Source of the DNA: Pseudomonadota bacterium
Lineage (GTDB): Bacteria; Pseudomonadota; Gammaproteobacteria; Burkholderiales; Rhodocyclaceae
Length of the DNA: 64,000 nt
Direction of reading: 5' to 3'
Assembly: GCA_018241685.1 (NCBI GenBank)
Contig: JAFEDJ010000012.1
Coordinates: 51,904 to 115,903 of the forward strand
This document shows, in pieces, positions 18,988-31,631 of the stretch (position 1 is its first letter; each line of letters starts with the position of its first letter). Below the pieces are notes generated by a model, which saw only the letters and a program-made list of their open reading frames with translations, ran no database searches and had not been told where the DNA came from. The position numbers and the translations under genes are program-made.

Positions 18988-19175
18988 GATGTATTTCCTC
19001 TTTGGTAGGTGGAGTGGTCGTCGATCGCCTGCGCCGGCCGCGGTTCCGAGTGCTCCGGAGGAATCCGGAAGGCATTTCCGGGGTGCCGCTTCGAGGCCAG
19101 TAAACGCAGTTTATTCAACGACTTGTTCAGCTCTTGCCGTGTCGGTCATCGAGCATGGCTGCAGTATAGGAAGGG

Positions 19176-19227
19176 GTCTGATATGCCGGAAGAGGCAATT
19201 CTTGTATTTCAGCTATACTGATCAGAC
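19176..19227. promoter_or_regulatory. Candidate LysR-type operator and lysR promoter
   Basis: The 262-base gap between the divergent aldolase and LysR genes holds GTCTGAT (19176-19182) and its exact inverse ATCAGAC (19221-19227). TATACT at 19214-19219 could be the -10 of the regulator gene. Such arrangements are common for LysR self-regulation, but the site is only a candidate. Confidence 0.35.
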
Positions 19228-19249
19228 ATGGATCTTGGCGAGGTCGGAA

Positions 19250-20179
19250 ATGGACTATTCGGCGTGGAAGCTGTTTCTCGACGCGGTGGAGCTGGGCAGC
19301 CTGAGCAAGGTGGCGGTGGCCTACCGGACCAGCCAGCCCCATGTGAGCCGGCAGATCGGCGAGCTTGAAGACGAATGCGGCGGACGCCTGTTCCAGCGCA
19401 CCGGCCGGGGCGTGGTGCTGACCGAGCTCGGGCAGCGCATCCTGCCCAAGGTGCGCACCTGGGTGACCAGCACCGAGCAGCTCTCCAACGACATCCGTAC
19501 CACCGCCGGCAAGCCGATCGGTACGGTGCGCATCGGCATCCTGCCGTCCACCGCGCACCCGCTGGTCAGCACGCTGTATTACCGCTTGCGGGAACGCTAT
19601 CCGCTGATCCAGCTGAGCGTGCGCGAGGGGCAGGGCGCCCAGCTCGAAACCTGGCTTGAGAACGGCAATGTGGATCTGGCGATCCTGTTCCGCCACAGTC
19701 CGCTGGCCAGGAACGGCGACATCTACCTGTCGGAAGCGCCGACCTACCTGGTCAGTGCGGCCGGCGACCCCCTGACGGCGGGGCCGACGGTGGCCTTCTT
19801 GGCGCTGGATGGCTTGCCGCTGGTGATGTTCTGCCGGCCCAACAGCTGGCGCGACCAGTTCGACCAGTTGAGCGCCCAGCACGGCGTGAGCCTGAACGTG
19901 GTCGCCGAGGCGGACAGCCTGAGCCTGCAGACCCAGATCGCCGCGGATGGCAGCGCCTATGCGCTGCTCGGGCCTTATGCGATTGCCGCAGCCATGAAGC
20001 ACTGCCGCCTGCAGGCGGCCAAGCTGGTGGAGCCGGAAGTGCCCCGTTACCTGGCGCTGGCCATGTCGCCCCATGGGGAGCTGACGCTCGCCACCCGGAC
20101 GGTGATGCAGGTGACGCGGGAGATTGCCGCGTCGCTGGCGGCCAATCCGGCGGAGGGCACGCTGCTGGCGTCCGCATGA
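19250..20179 (+). CDS. LysR-family transcriptional regulator
   Basis: A 309-aa regulator. The N-terminal winged helix (FLDAVELGSLSKVAVAYRTS, QPHVSRQIGELEDECGGRLF) is followed by a periplasmic-binding-type effector domain (VRIGILPSTAHPLVS, NVDLAILF). The start at 19250 (MDYSAWK) is the family-typical beginning, and upstream in-frame ATGs would add unrelated residues. It is divergent from the DapA-like aldolase and probably controls the aldolase-MFS-porin unit. Confidence 0.9.
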   Translation: MDYSAWKLFLDAVELGSLSKVAVAYRTSQPHVSRQIGELEDECGGRLFQRTGRGVVLTELGQRILPKVRTWVTSTEQLSNDIRTTAGKPIGTVRIGILPSTAHPLVSTLYYRLRERYPLIQLSVREGQGAQLETWLENGNVDLAILFRHSPLARNGDIYLSEAPTYLVSAAGDPLTAGPTVAFLALDGLPLVMFCRPNSWRDQFDQLSAQHGVSLNVVAEADSLSLQTQIAADGSAYALLGPYAIAAAMKHCRLQAAKLVEPEVPRYLALAMSPHGELTLATRTVMQVTREIAASLAANPAEGTLLASA

Positions 20180-20206
20180 GCGCCTGCCGCTGACACCCGT
20201 AAACGG

Positions 20207-20237
20207 CAAGAGAGCCCGTCAAATGCGGGCTCTCTTG
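20207..20237 (+). terminator. Hairpin terminator after LysR gene
   Basis: A perfect 12-bp stem, CAAGAGAGCCCG and CGGGCTCTCTTG, with a 7-base loop lies 28 bases after the LysR stop. There is no clear T-run on either strand. Its place between convergent genes still fits bidirectional termination. Confidence 0.65.
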
Positions 20238-20278
20238 CGTTGGATCACGAAGCCTTGCGCCCCGTTGGGCGCATCGGC

Positions 20279-21007
20279 TTATCTGGAGGCTTGCTGCTGC
20301 CGGAAGCGACGCTGCCAGCCGGCGAGGGCCAGGCCGGCACCCATGATCAGCGGCAGGCTGCCCGGCTCCGGTACGGCATTCGGGTTGTGGCCGTCGGTGC
20401 TGCTGAAGGACGTGTAAGCCGTGCCGCCAGGCGTCAGGAACTGGGCTTGCTGGCTGCCGTCGCAGCAGTTCTCGAGGCCGTAGATCTGCAGCAGATGGTT
20501 GCCGGTAGTCAGGCTGGCGAGGAACTCGAAATCCTGGGTGGTCGATGCATAGGAGCCGCTCCACCACATGTCGTTGGTCTTGAAGCCCATCAGCGTGCCG
20601 TCGAGAAAGACGGCGCCGCCGTTGCCGAAGTCGGGGCCAATGCGGAAATTCCACGCACCGCTGTCCGCCGAGCTGAAGATGACGTCGTAGCGGAAGGCGA
20701 TGTTGCTGTTCGAGCCACCGAACACGCTTTGATTCGACACGCCGTCGAAGGACGCGAGCGTGGTGCTGCCGTAGCCCGCGGTGGGGGCCGAGGCGGCCAA
20801 CTGGTCGATGGTGGTGCGATAGTCGTCGGCGGTCGGCAGTGCGGAACTGGTCGAATAGCGCGTATCCATCGTGATCAGGCTGGCGTTGGCTTGTTGGGTG
20901 ACCAGGGACAGGGCGGACAGGGCCAGGACGGAGCAGAGCTTGCTGACGGAGGAGAAGCGCATCGCGGACATACCGGCGGGATTCAGGATGGGACGCAGTC
21001 TATCCAT
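20279..21007 (-). CDS. PEP-CTERM sorted exported protein (CCXG-type)
   Basis: An exported protein of up to 242 aa. It has a signal peptide (LCSVLALSALSLVTQQANA) and a C-terminal sorting signal: VPEPGSLPLIMGAGLALAGW followed by basic residues (QRRFRQQQASR), the exosortase-recognised PEP-CTERM tail. A GLENCCDG motif before that matches the CCXG group of PEP-CTERM proteins. The start is uncertain: 21007 has AAGGTG upstream, while 20971 or 20962 give shorter signal n-regions. No exosortase gene is in the window. Such proteins are usually sorted to the cell surface or exopolysaccharide. Confidence 0.8.
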   Translation of the reverse strand: MDRLRPILNPAGMSAMRFSSVSKLCSVLALSALSLVTQQANASLITMDTRYSTSSALPTADDYRTTIDQLAASAPTAGYGSTTLASFDGVSNQSVFGGSNSNIAFRYDVIFSSADSGAWNFRIGPDFGNGGAVFLDGTLMGFKTNDMWWSGSYASTTQDFEFLASLTTGNHLLQIYGLENCCDGSQQAQFLTPGGTAYTSFSSTDGHNPNAVPEPGSLPLIMGAGLALAGWQRRFRQQQASR

Positions 21008-21197
21008 CTGGCACACCTTGAACTGTGCTGCCTATCACGGGCATCCGGTGAGCGCGTGATCTGGCGTGAGTTTCGTCATGGTCGATGTGAAGGAGAGCCC
21101 GCCGACATATCGATCGGGATGTACTTCAACGGCATTCCGGCGCGCAGAGCGTGTTTGTTCCTCATGTCGGGCGCCCTCTCTGCTAACATTCGCCCCC

Positions 21198-21542
21198 ATG
21201 CGTCGCTGGCTCGCCGTCTTCCTGCTGGTTTTCCTGCCGCTCCAGTTCACCTGGTCGGTGGCGGCCGCCTATTGCCAGCATGAGTCGGCGCCGTCGCAGC
21301 ACTTCGGCCATCATCAGCATGAGCATCACGGCGACGCCGGGGCCAAGGACACGAAGAAGCTGCCATCCGCCATCGACGAGGACTGTGCTTTCTGCCATGC
21401 GGGCTGCGCGTCGGCGCTGACCGGTCTGCTTGACGCCGCTCCGGCTGCTGCGGGGGTGGTGAGACCGCCTTGCCCGCCGCACTTCCTCACCTCGCCGCCC
21501 GGCGAGCTGCCCGAACGCCCCAACTGGACTGCTTCCGCCTGA
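21198..21542 (+). CDS. czcI: CzcI-like periplasmic metal-resistance protein
   Basis: A 114-aa exported protein. The signal peptide WLAVFLLVFLPLQFTWSVAA precedes a mature His-rich stretch, HFGHHQHEHHGD, and the cysteine motif CAFCHAGC. Size, motifs and position in front of czcCBA match CzcI of the cobalt-zinc-cadmium system. The His and Cys residues could bind metal in the periplasm. The gap to czcC is 121 bases, so separate control is possible. Confidence 0.8.
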   Translation: MRRWLAVFLLVFLPLQFTWSVAAAYCQHESAPSQHFGHHQHEHHGDAGAKDTKKLPSAIDEDCAFCHAGCASALTGLLDAAPAAAGVVRPPCPPHFLTSPPGELPERPNWTASA

Positions 21543-21663
21543 TCGGCGGGAGCGGATCTTCTTTAGCTGCGCATCCCCTGCGGCGCTAGCCGCGCGTTCG
21601 TCCGGCCCTGCTGGATGACGTCCCGCCGATTCCCCCACGTGTCTTTCATCACTGGAGAATCGG

Positions 21664-22971
21664 ATGCAATCCCAATCAAGCATTGCGCTCGCGCTGCTAT
21701 GCGCCCTTGCCGTGACGGCAGGCGCTGCGCGGGCCGAAGCCGGCACAGCGGTCGCTCCCGCAGCTGCCATGGCTAACCCTGCCGAGCCGACCGGGCCTTT
21801 GAGCCTCGACGCGGCGCTCGGCCTCGCCCTGTCCGCCAATCCCGAACTGTCGGCCGCCACGAACGAGCTGCGCGCCGTCGAGGGTGCGGTGATCCAGGCG
21901 GGGCTGCTACCCAACCCCGAGATCTCGACGAGCATCGAGGATACCCAGAACCGCGCGACCCGCAGCACCACCGTCCAGCTTGGGCAGAGGCTGGAGCTGG
22001 GCGGCAAGCGCGCTGCGCGCGTCGCCACCGCCGAGCGCGGTCGGGATGTGGCGACCGCCGACCTTGCCGCCCGGCGTCTCGAAACCCGCGCGACGGTGGT
22101 TGGCGCATTCTTCGATGTGCTGGTGGCCCAGGAGCGCGTCCAGCAGGCCGATGACCTGCTTGCGCTGGCCGGGCGCGCCACGTTGGCCGCGGGGCGGCGC
22201 GTGGCGGCCGGTAAGGTCTCGCCGGTGGAGGAGACCCGGGCGCGGGTTGCCGAGGCCGCTGCGCGGATCGAGCTGAACCAGGCGCGCGCCGACCTGGCTG
22301 TCGCACGCAAGCGTCTGGCCGCCACCTGGGGCAGCGCTCAAGCACGCTTCAGTCTGGCGGAAGGGCGTACCGACGCATTGCCGGGGCTGCTCTCCGACGA
22401 CGCGCTGGCGCACCGTCTCGAGGCGGCGCCGGCGCTGGTCCGCTGGCGCCATGAGGTGGCGCGCTTCACCGCCCAGGCCGAGCTGGAGAAGGCCCGCCGC
22501 CTTCCCGATGTGACGGTGAGCGTGGGCGCCAAGCGGGCGGAGGAACTGGGGCGCAACCAGGCCATCGTCGGCTTCTCGGTCCCGTTCCCGCTGTTCGACC
22601 GCAATCAGGGCACGCTGCTCGAAGCGCTGCGGCGGGCCGACAAGGCGCGGGACGAGCTGCGCGCCGCCGAATTGCGCCTGGGTGCCGACGCCAGCCAGAA
22701 CCAGGAGCGTTTGAAGGCGTTGCTGGCCGACGTCCGGACGCTCCAGCAGGAGATCCTCCCCGGCGCCCGCAGCGCCTACGACGCGGCCAGCAAGGGCTTC
22801 GAGCTCGGGAAGTTCAGCTTCCTCGAAGTGCTCGATGCCCAGCGCACCTTCTTCCAGGCTCGCGCCCAGTACCTCAAGAGTCTCTCCGATGCCCACCGCA
22901 CCGCCGCCGATCTGGAGCGCGTGCTGGGCGCCATCACTTCGCCGTCGTCCGTGATGGCCGACCGTCCGTAG
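21664..22971 (+). CDS. czcC: CzcC-like outer-membrane efflux protein
   Basis: A 435-aa TolC-family protein. The signal peptide ends near GAARA, and two OEP repeats follow (LSLDAALGLALSANPELSAA, LLPNPEISTSIEDTQNR, and the C-terminal FELGKFSFLEVLDAQRTFF). It forms the outer-membrane channel of the RND pump encoded next. The gap to czcB is only 9 bases, so the genes are co-transcribed. Confidence 0.9.
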   Translation: MQSQSSIALALLCALAVTAGAARAEAGTAVAPAAAMANPAEPTGPLSLDAALGLALSANPELSAATNELRAVEGAVIQAGLLPNPEISTSIEDTQNRATRSTTVQLGQRLELGGKRAARVATAERGRDVATADLAARRLETRATVVGAFFDVLVAQERVQQADDLLALAGRATLAAGRRVAAGKVSPVEETRARVAEAAARIELNQARADLAVARKRLAATWGSAQARFSLAEGRTDALPGLLSDDALAHRLEAAPALVRWRHEVARFTAQAELEKARRLPDVTVSVGAKRAEELGRNQAIVGFSVPFPLFDRNQGTLLEALRRADKARDELRAAELRLGADASQNQERLKALLADVRTLQQEILPGARSAYDAASKGFELGKFSFLEVLDAQRTFFQARAQYLKSLSDAHRTAADLERVLGAITSPSSVMADRP

Positions 22972-22980
22972 GAGCCCTTC

Positions 22981-24297
22981 ATGAAGAATTCCCTCAAATC
23001 GACCACACCCAGACTCAACCGCAAGCAGGCTGTCGCCATCGCCGCCATTGTCATCGGCGGTATCGCCGCAGGTGGCTGGATTCTCGGCACGGCCCCGGCA
23101 ACACCGGCCGGCGAATCCGCCGCGGCGGCTGCCCACACCGAAGCCCATGGTCACGACGACAAGGAGCATCACGGCAGCCGCAGCGGTGACGCCCACGCGG
23201 ATGCTGGTGCGCACGGCGACGCCGAACATCACGCTGGGAAGACCGACGCCGAAGGCGAAGCCCACGACGAGACGATTGCGCTGAGCGATGCACAGATCCA
23301 GTCGGCCGGCATCGGCATCGACAAGGCCGCGCCAGCACGCATCCGCAGCAGCAACCAGCTGCCGGGCGAGATCCGTTTCAACGAGGATCGCACCGCCCAC
23401 GTGGTGCCCAGGCTGGCCGGCGTGGTGGAAAGCGTGCCCGCCAACCTGGGCCAGGCCGTCAAACGCGGGCAGGTGCTGGCGGTGATCGCCAGCACCGGGC
23501 TGTCGGAGCTGCGCAGCGAGTTGCTGGCCGCCCAGCGGCGCCTGGCCCTCGCCAAGTCCACCTACACCCGCGAGAAGCAGCTGTGGCAGGAGAAGATCTC
23601 GGCCGAGCAGGATTACCTCGCTGCGCAGCAAGCCTTGCGCGAGGCGGAGATCGCCGTGGCCAACGCCCAGCAGAAGCTGGTGGCGCTCGGCGCCAGCGCG
23701 GCGGGTGCGGGCAGCCTCAACCGCTACGAGATCCGCGCGCCCTTCGACGGGATCGTGGTGGAGAAACACATCGCGCTCGGCGAGGCGGTGAAGGAGGACG
23801 CCAGCATCTTCACCCTGTCGGACCTGTCATCGGTGTGGGCCGAGATCGTCGTGCCGGCGAAGGATCTGGACATCGTGCGGGTCGGCGAGAAGGTGGTCGT
23901 GCGGGCGACGGCCTTCGATTCCAGCGCCGAGGGCCGGATTTCCTACGTGGGCGCGCTGCTCGGGCAGGACACGCGCACCGCCAAGGCGCGGGTGACGCTG
24001 GCCAACCCAAAGATGGCCTGGCGCCCTGGGCTGTTCGTCAATGTGGATGTGGTGTCGGGCGAAACCGAGGTGGCGGTGAGCGTGCTCGCCGACGCGGTGC
24101 AGAGCGTGGAAGACAAGCCGGTGGTGTTCGTGCGGGTGAAGGACGGCTTCAGCGCCCAGCCGGTGAAGCTCGGCCGCGCCGACGGCAGGCGGGTGGAGGT
24201 GGTGGATGGGCTCAAGGCCGGCACCGCCTACGCGGCGTCGGGCAGTTTCGTGCTGAAGGCGGAGCTCGGCAAGGGCAGCGCCGAGCACGCGCACTGA
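22981..24297 (+). CDS. czcB: CzcB-like membrane-fusion (periplasmic adaptor) protein
   Basis: A 438-aa HlyD-family adaptor. An N-terminal membrane anchor (VAIAAIVIGGIAAGGWILG) precedes a His/Asp/Glu-rich region (about residues 45-98, including HGHDDKEHHGS), a likely metal-binding segment. The barrel-sandwich, helical hairpin (AEIAVANAQQKLVALG) and beta-barrel domains follow. It joins CzcA to CzcC. The next gene starts 15 bases downstream. Confidence 0.9.
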   Translation: MKNSLKSTTPRLNRKQAVAIAAIVIGGIAAGGWILGTAPATPAGESAAAAAHTEAHGHDDKEHHGSRSGDAHADAGAHGDAEHHAGKTDAEGEAHDETIALSDAQIQSAGIGIDKAAPARIRSSNQLPGEIRFNEDRTAHVVPRLAGVVESVPANLGQAVKRGQVLAVIASTGLSELRSELLAAQRRLALAKSTYTREKQLWQEKISAEQDYLAAQQALREAEIAVANAQQKLVALGASAAGAGSLNRYEIRAPFDGIVVEKHIALGEAVKEDASIFTLSDLSSVWAEIVVPAKDLDIVRVGEKVVVRATAFDSSAEGRISYVGALLGQDTRTAKARVTLANPKMAWRPGLFVNVDVVSGETEVAVSVLADAVQSVEDKPVVFVRVKDGFSAQPVKLGRADGRRVEVVDGLKAGTAYAASGSFVLKAELGKGSAEHAH

Positions 24298-27480
<3,183 letters not shown>

Positions 27481-27490
27481 TGACATGACA

Positions 27491-27518
27491 AAGGCCCATC
27501 CCCAGGGAGATGGGCCTT
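27491..27518 (+). terminator. Hairpin terminator after czcA
   Basis: A perfect 10-bp stem, AAGGCCCATC and GATGGGCCTT, with an 8-base loop starts 10 bases past the czcA stop. No strong T-run follows. It lies between convergent genes. Confidence 0.65.
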
Positions 27519-27566
27519 GCGGAGGCCGGCTTGATGCCGGCGCCCCGTTGTTAAGAGACTGCCGGC

Positions 27567-27884
27567 TTACTTGGCGTCAGCTTCGCATTTCTTCATGAAT
27601 GCGGTTTTGGCCGCGCCAGCCAGGGGCTTCCCGTTCTTGCCGACTGCCTTGTCCGCACAGGATGAAGGCGCTTTGGCCGTCGTCGCGCCACCCTCGCATT
27701 TCTTCATGAATGCAGCTTTGGCTGCGCCGGCGAGGGGCTTGCCAGCCTTGCTTACGGCCTTGGCTTCACAGTCCGAGGCGGTGGGTGCTGCCGCGGCTCC
27801 GGCGGCCGGTTGAGCGGGAGCTTCAGCGTAAGCCATGCCAACAGAAAACAGACCAGCCATGAAACCCGCGATAATCTTGTTCAT
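27567..27884 (-). CDS. PsiF-repeat family exported protein
   Basis: A 105-aa protein with a signal peptide (GFMAGLFSVGMAYA) and two PsiF repeats. Each repeat is a Cys followed by K-GKPLAGAAK-AFMKKCE. The E. coli family member is induced by phosphate starvation, and the molecular function is unknown. Two Cys pairs could form disulfides in the periplasm. It stands alone, convergent with czcA. Confidence 0.85.
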   Translation of the reverse strand: MNKIIAGFMAGLFSVGMAYAEAPAQPAAGAAAAPTASDCEAKAVSKAGKPLAGAAKAAFMKKCEGGATTAKAPSSCADKAVGKNGKPLAGAAKTAFMKKCEADAK

Positions 27885-28019
27885 GCGTTTAACTCCCTTG
27901 CGTAAGAGGCCGTTTGCCCCAATGTCTTAACGTTTCGAAATCCACTGCGTTGACGCAGGAGGTTCGGACGTCTCGTGTCCGTTGTCGAAGCCACTCCTTC
28001 CTGGGGACGGAGCCGGCGT

Positions 28020-28253
28020 TCAGTCTCGACGGTAATCCCGCTCACGGTCTCTATCGCGATCGCGGCCGTCGTCATGGTCACGCCCATGGTCATTCCCGTA
28101 GCGTCCGCCGTCATCATCCCGGTGGTCACCATGCGGGTGCCCGTAGCCACCGCGCCCCTCCCGGCCGGGGCCTCCATGATAGGGGTCTGCGATGATGCAG
28201 CCGCTGAGCAAGGTGCAGGTCGTGACGAACGCTATCAACAGTATCGGTTTCAT
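28020..28253 (-). CDS. Small low-complexity lipoprotein
   Basis: A 77-aa protein. The lipoprotein signal ILLIAFVTTCTLLSGC is lipidated at the Cys of LSGC. After about 15 residues it becomes a repetitive tail of Gly, Asp, Arg and His (HGDHRDDDGG, then alternating Arg-Asp). AAGG precedes the ATG at 28253. I recognise no family. The tail is charge-balanced and could bind metal or envelope polymers, but that is speculation. Confidence 0.6.
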   Translation of the reverse strand: MKPILLIAFVTTCTLLSGCIIADPYHGGPGREGRGGYGHPHGDHRDDDGGRYGNDHGRDHDDGRDRDRDRERDYRRD

Positions 28254-28347
28254 GATGCCTTGTTCTCCCAAGCTTACGTCGGGCATCGATTATTGCCTGT
28301 GGTCTGTTGGGCGTTCATCAGAGATGTGAATGAGCCCCTTTGCCCAC

Positions 28348-28384
28348 CAAAAAAAGCGGAACTTCCTGGGTCAGGAAGTTCCGC
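28348..28384 (-). terminator. Strong rho-independent terminator of nrdJ
   Basis: A perfect 14-bp stem, AGCGGAACTTCCTG and CAGGAAGTTCCGCT, has a 3-base loop. On the minus strand it is followed by seven Ts. It lies 51 bases past the nrdJ stop. Confidence 0.95.
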
Positions 28385-28435
28385 TGAATGAGTCTGCTTC
28401 GATGCGGACTTTCAAATCATGGTGTGACGCACAGC

Positions 28436-31318
28436 TTAGCCGCAGGTCCCTACCGCGCCGCAGGCGGTGCAGAAGTCGCAGCCGTCCTTGCGGATCACCG
28501 AGTGGTTGCCGCACTCGTTGCACAGCGCACCCTGCATCAGCTTGGGCTCGTTGTCGTCGCGCGGGGACTCGAGGATGCCCATTTCGCGGGTCGGGTAGCC
28601 TGCTTCGTCGAGCACGCCCAGCATTGCGTAGCGGTGGATGATCAGCGCAGCCAGGTAGGCCACGGTGGACGGCCAGTTTTGCTGACGGCGGGTGCCGGGC
28701 ACGAAGGCCATGAAGTCGCCCAGGGGTTCCGGGTAGTCGATCAGCTTGCGCAGCTTCATGCCGATCCAGGCCGGGTCCATCACGCGCATGTCGAGGGACA
28801 GGATGCGGGACAGGCCGTCCAGGGCGCGCGGGTAGTTGCCCGACAGCCACATGGAGTAGGGGCGGGTCACGCCGTCCGGCAGGGTGATTTCCTTCAGGCC
28901 GAGCACGAAGTCTTCACCGGTGGCCGGGTTCTGGATGTCGACAGTCCAGGACAGGGTGCCGTCGGTGCCGGTCTTGGGCTCCTGCAGGGAGAACACGCTG
29001 TCGAGCACCGGGGTCGGCAGGTCACCGTCGAGGGCTTCCAGCTTTTCGCAGCGGTAGCGGACAACCTGGGCGAAGGCGGACACGACGCCTGGCATCAGCT
29101 TCTGCTCGCCATGGGGCGGGAAGCGCATTTCAAAGGACTTTTCGCCGACGGTCTTGGCCAGGGTTTCGAGCTTGAGCTTGAGCCAGCCACGGTCGTTGGC
29201 GCGCATGTCCATCGACAGGGTCTTGGCGACGGCACCCAGGCCACGGGGCTGGTCGGCACCGTTGACCCACACTTCGAACGGGAAGGCACCCTTGGCGGGG
29301 CTGTCCTCGACCGGATCCATGTGGCCCACGAACAGCGCGAAATTGCCCTGCGGGGTGTTGAGCATGTAGGTCCAGGCGGAGTTGCCATCCGGCAGGTCCG
29401 GGCGGCCCGGCCAGCGCAGGGACGAGAGCACCGGTGCCGGCAGGTTCTTGATGGACAGGCGGCGGTTGGTGTCGTCGGAGATTTCCAGGTCGTGGGGCTG
29501 CTTCTGCTCGGTGCTCGGCGTAACGGACAGCACGGAGCCCAGCACGCTGTTGGGCCGGTAGGTGGCCAGGCCCTTCAGGCCGGACTTCCAGGCTTCCAGG
29601 TAGAGGTTCTCGAACTCCGCGTAGGGGTAGTCCTCGGGGACGTTCACCGTCTTGGAGATGGAGGTGTCGATGTACGGGGCAACGGCCGCGACCATGTCCT
29701 TGTGGGCCTTGGCGGAGATTTCCAGCGCGGTCACGAAGTACTCGGGCAGCTTGGAGACGTCACCGCCCTGGTGCTTGTACAGGCGCCATGCGTAATCCTC
29801 GACCGCGTATTCCTTGAAGGTGCCGTCGGCCATCCGCTTCTTGCGGGTGTAGGTGTAGGAGAACGGCGGCTCGATGCCGTTGGAGGCATTGTCGGCGAAG
29901 GCCAGGCTGATCGTGCCGGTGGGGGCGATGGACAGCAGGTGGGAGTTGCGCAGGCCGTGCTTGCGGATCTTGTCCTTCACCTCGTTGGGCAGGCGGGACG
30001 CGAAGTTGCCGCCGGACAGGTACATGTCGGCGTTGAACAGCGGGAAGGCGCCACGCTCCTTGGCCAGATCGACGGAGGCCAGGTAGGCCTGGTCGCGCAT
30101 GAACTCGGAGATCTTGGTGGCCATCTCGCGGGCGGCGTCGGTGTCGTAGCGCAGGCGCAGCATGGCCAGCGCGTTGCCGAGGCCGGTGAAGCCGAGGCCG
30201 ACGCGGCGCTTGGACTGGGCTTCGGCGTGCTGTTGCTCCAGCGGCCAGTGGGTTGCCTCAAGCACGTTGTCGAGCATGCGGATGGACGTTTCGACGGTCT
30301 TGGCGAAGCCGGCGAAGTCGAAGCTGGCCTTGTCGCTGAAGGCGTCCTTCACGTACAGGGTCAGGTTGATCGAGCCCAGGCAGCAGCAGCCGTAGGACGG
30401 CAGCGGCTGTTCGGCGCAGGGATTGGTGGCCTCGATGGTCTCGCAGTAGTAAAGGTTGTTGTCCTTGTTCATGCGATCGAGGAACAGGATGCCCGGCTCC
30501 GCGTGATCGTAGGTGGAGCGCATGACCTGGTCCCACAGGTCGCGGGCGCGCACCTTGCGGTACACCCACAGGCCATCTTCGCGCTTGTAGCCGCCGGCGG
30601 CCTTGATGTCGCTGGACGGCTCGGCCTTGTGGGCCAGCTCCACGTCACCGTCGTTTTCCACGGCCTGCATGAACAGGTCGGTCACGGCGATGGATACGTT
30701 GAAGTTGGTCAGGTCGCCGTGGTCCTTGGCGTGGATGAATTCCTCGATGTCCGGGTGGTCACAGCGCAGCACGCCCATCTGGGCGCCGCGGCGGGAGCCG
30801 GCGGATTCGACGGTCTCGCAGGAGCGGTCGAACACACGCATGTAGGAGACGGGGCCGGAGGCGTTGGACTGGGTGCCGCGCACCATCGCGCCCTTCGGGC
30901 GGATGGAGGAGAAGTCGTAGCCGACGCCGCCACCGCGACGCATGGTCTCGGCGGACTGGGCGAGGGCGGTGTAGATGCCGCAACGGCCATCCACGGATTC
31001 GGTGATCGAGTCGCCGACCGGCTGCACGAAGCAGTTGATCAGGGTCGCGGCGAGGTTGGTGCCGGCGGCGGAGTTGATACGGCCGGCGGGCACGAAGCCC
31101 CGCTCCTGGGCTTCGAGGAATTTGGCTTCCCAATGGGCGCGCTTTTCTTCGACCTCGATGGAGGCCAGCGCACGGGCGACACGAGCGCGCACGTCGCCAA
31201 CACTCTGCTCGTTACCTTTGGCGTATTTCTCGAGCAGAACTTCGCCGGAGATATCCTGCGATTCGAGCGTGGCGGCAGATGCGGGCTGGGCTTTGGCGTT
31301 TTTTGTGGTGGCGGTCAT
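28436..31318 (-). CDS. nrdJ: NrdJ, vitamin B12-dependent (class II) ribonucleotide reductase
   Basis: A 960-aa protein converting ribonucleotides to deoxyribonucleotides with adenosylcobalamin. Visible motifs include the N-terminal [28 protein letters not shown], the active-site [20 protein letters not shown], and [18 protein letters not shown]. The C-terminal zinc ribbon reads CNECG, then CDFCTACG. I chose the start at 31318, although its ribosome site is weak. A longer frame reaches 31360. The gene has its own promoter region and terminator, so it is probably monocistronic. Confidence 0.93.
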   Translation of the reverse strand: MTATTKNAKAQPASAATLESQDISGEVLLEKYAKGNEQSVGDVRARVARALASIEVEEKRAHWEAKFLEAQERGFVPAGRINSAAGTNLAATLINCFVQPVGDSITESVDGRCGIYTALAQSAETMRRGGGVGYDFSSIRPKGAMVRGTQSNASGPVSYMRVFDRSCETVESAGSRRGAQMGVLRCDHPDIEEFIHAKDHGDLTNFNVSIAVTDLFMQAVENDGDVELAHKAEPSSDIKAAGGYKREDGLWVYRKVRARDLWDQVMRSTYDHAEPGILFLDRMNKDNNLYYCETIEATNPCAEQPLPSYGCCCLGSINLTLYVKDAFSDKASFDFAGFAKTVETSIRMLDNVLEATHWPLEQQHAEAQSKRRVGLGFTGLGNALAMLRLRYDTDAAREMATKISEFMRDQAYLASVDLAKERGAFPLFNADMYLSGGNFASRLPNEVKDKIRKHGLRNSHLLSIAPTGTISLAFADNASNGIEPPFSYTYTRKKRMADGTFKEYAVEDYAWRLYKHQGGDVSKLPEYFVTALEISAKAHKDMVAAVAPYIDTSISKTVNVPEDYPYAEFENLYLEAWKSGLKGLATYRPNSVLGSVLSVTPSTEQKQPHDLEISDDTNRRLSIKNLPAPVLSSLRWPGRPDLPDGNSAWTYMLNTPQGNFALFVGHMDPVEDSPAKGAFPFEVWVNGADQPRGLGAVAKTLSMDMRANDRGWLKLKLETLAKTVGEKSFEMRFPPHGEQKLMPGVVSAFAQVVRYRCEKLEALDGDLPTPVLDSVFSLQEPKTGTDGTLSWTVDIQNPATGEDFVLGLKEITLPDGVTRPYSMWLSGNYPRALDGLSRILSLDMRVMDPAWIGMKLRKLIDYPEPLGDFMAFVPGTRRQQNWPSTVAYLAALIIHRYAMLGVLDEAGYPTREMGILESPRDDNEPKLMQGALCNECGNHSVIRKDGCDFCTACGAVGTCG

Positions 31319-31423
31319 GGCTCTTGGATGGCTTATTGGTAGTGATCTGAAGCGGCGCATAGCTTACTCCAAGGCAGGAAATCGGCAAAATATTTTAGTT
31401 GTTTAAAATCATATACTTACAAA

Positions 31424-31467
31424 AGTCAACGGTGCGATAAAAAGAAATTTTCTACTACATTTAGTAG
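31424..31467 (-). promoter_or_regulatory. Candidate NrdR box and -35 of nrdJ
   Basis: A 16-bp near-perfect palindrome at 31452-31467 (CTACTACATTTAGTAG) shares the core ACTA-x-AT-x-TAGT with the NrdR-box consensus. A minus-strand TTGACT (31424-31429) lies about 23 bases nearer to nrdJ and may be its -35. A second NrdR box, usual at about three helical turns, was not found. The surrounding 31319-31631 is AT-rich and shows no gene. Confidence 0.45.
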
Positions 31468-31631
31468 TGTTTCTGGCGCTGAAAATCAAGAAATTTTCCC
31501 CGCAAAGCACCCCAGAGCCTTGATTTGGCGGAACAAATGGCGGCATTGGAAGATATGATCAGAAACCCTATAAAAAGGGTGGTTACTCTTCGCTCCACTA
31601 GTGAGATGCACGTTGCAGTATCGCCGCATCC

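Noticed and set aside
28388..31342. Plus-strand frame of 984 codons
   Set aside because: It is antisense to nrdJ, whose motifs from active site to zinc ribbon are complete on the minus strand.
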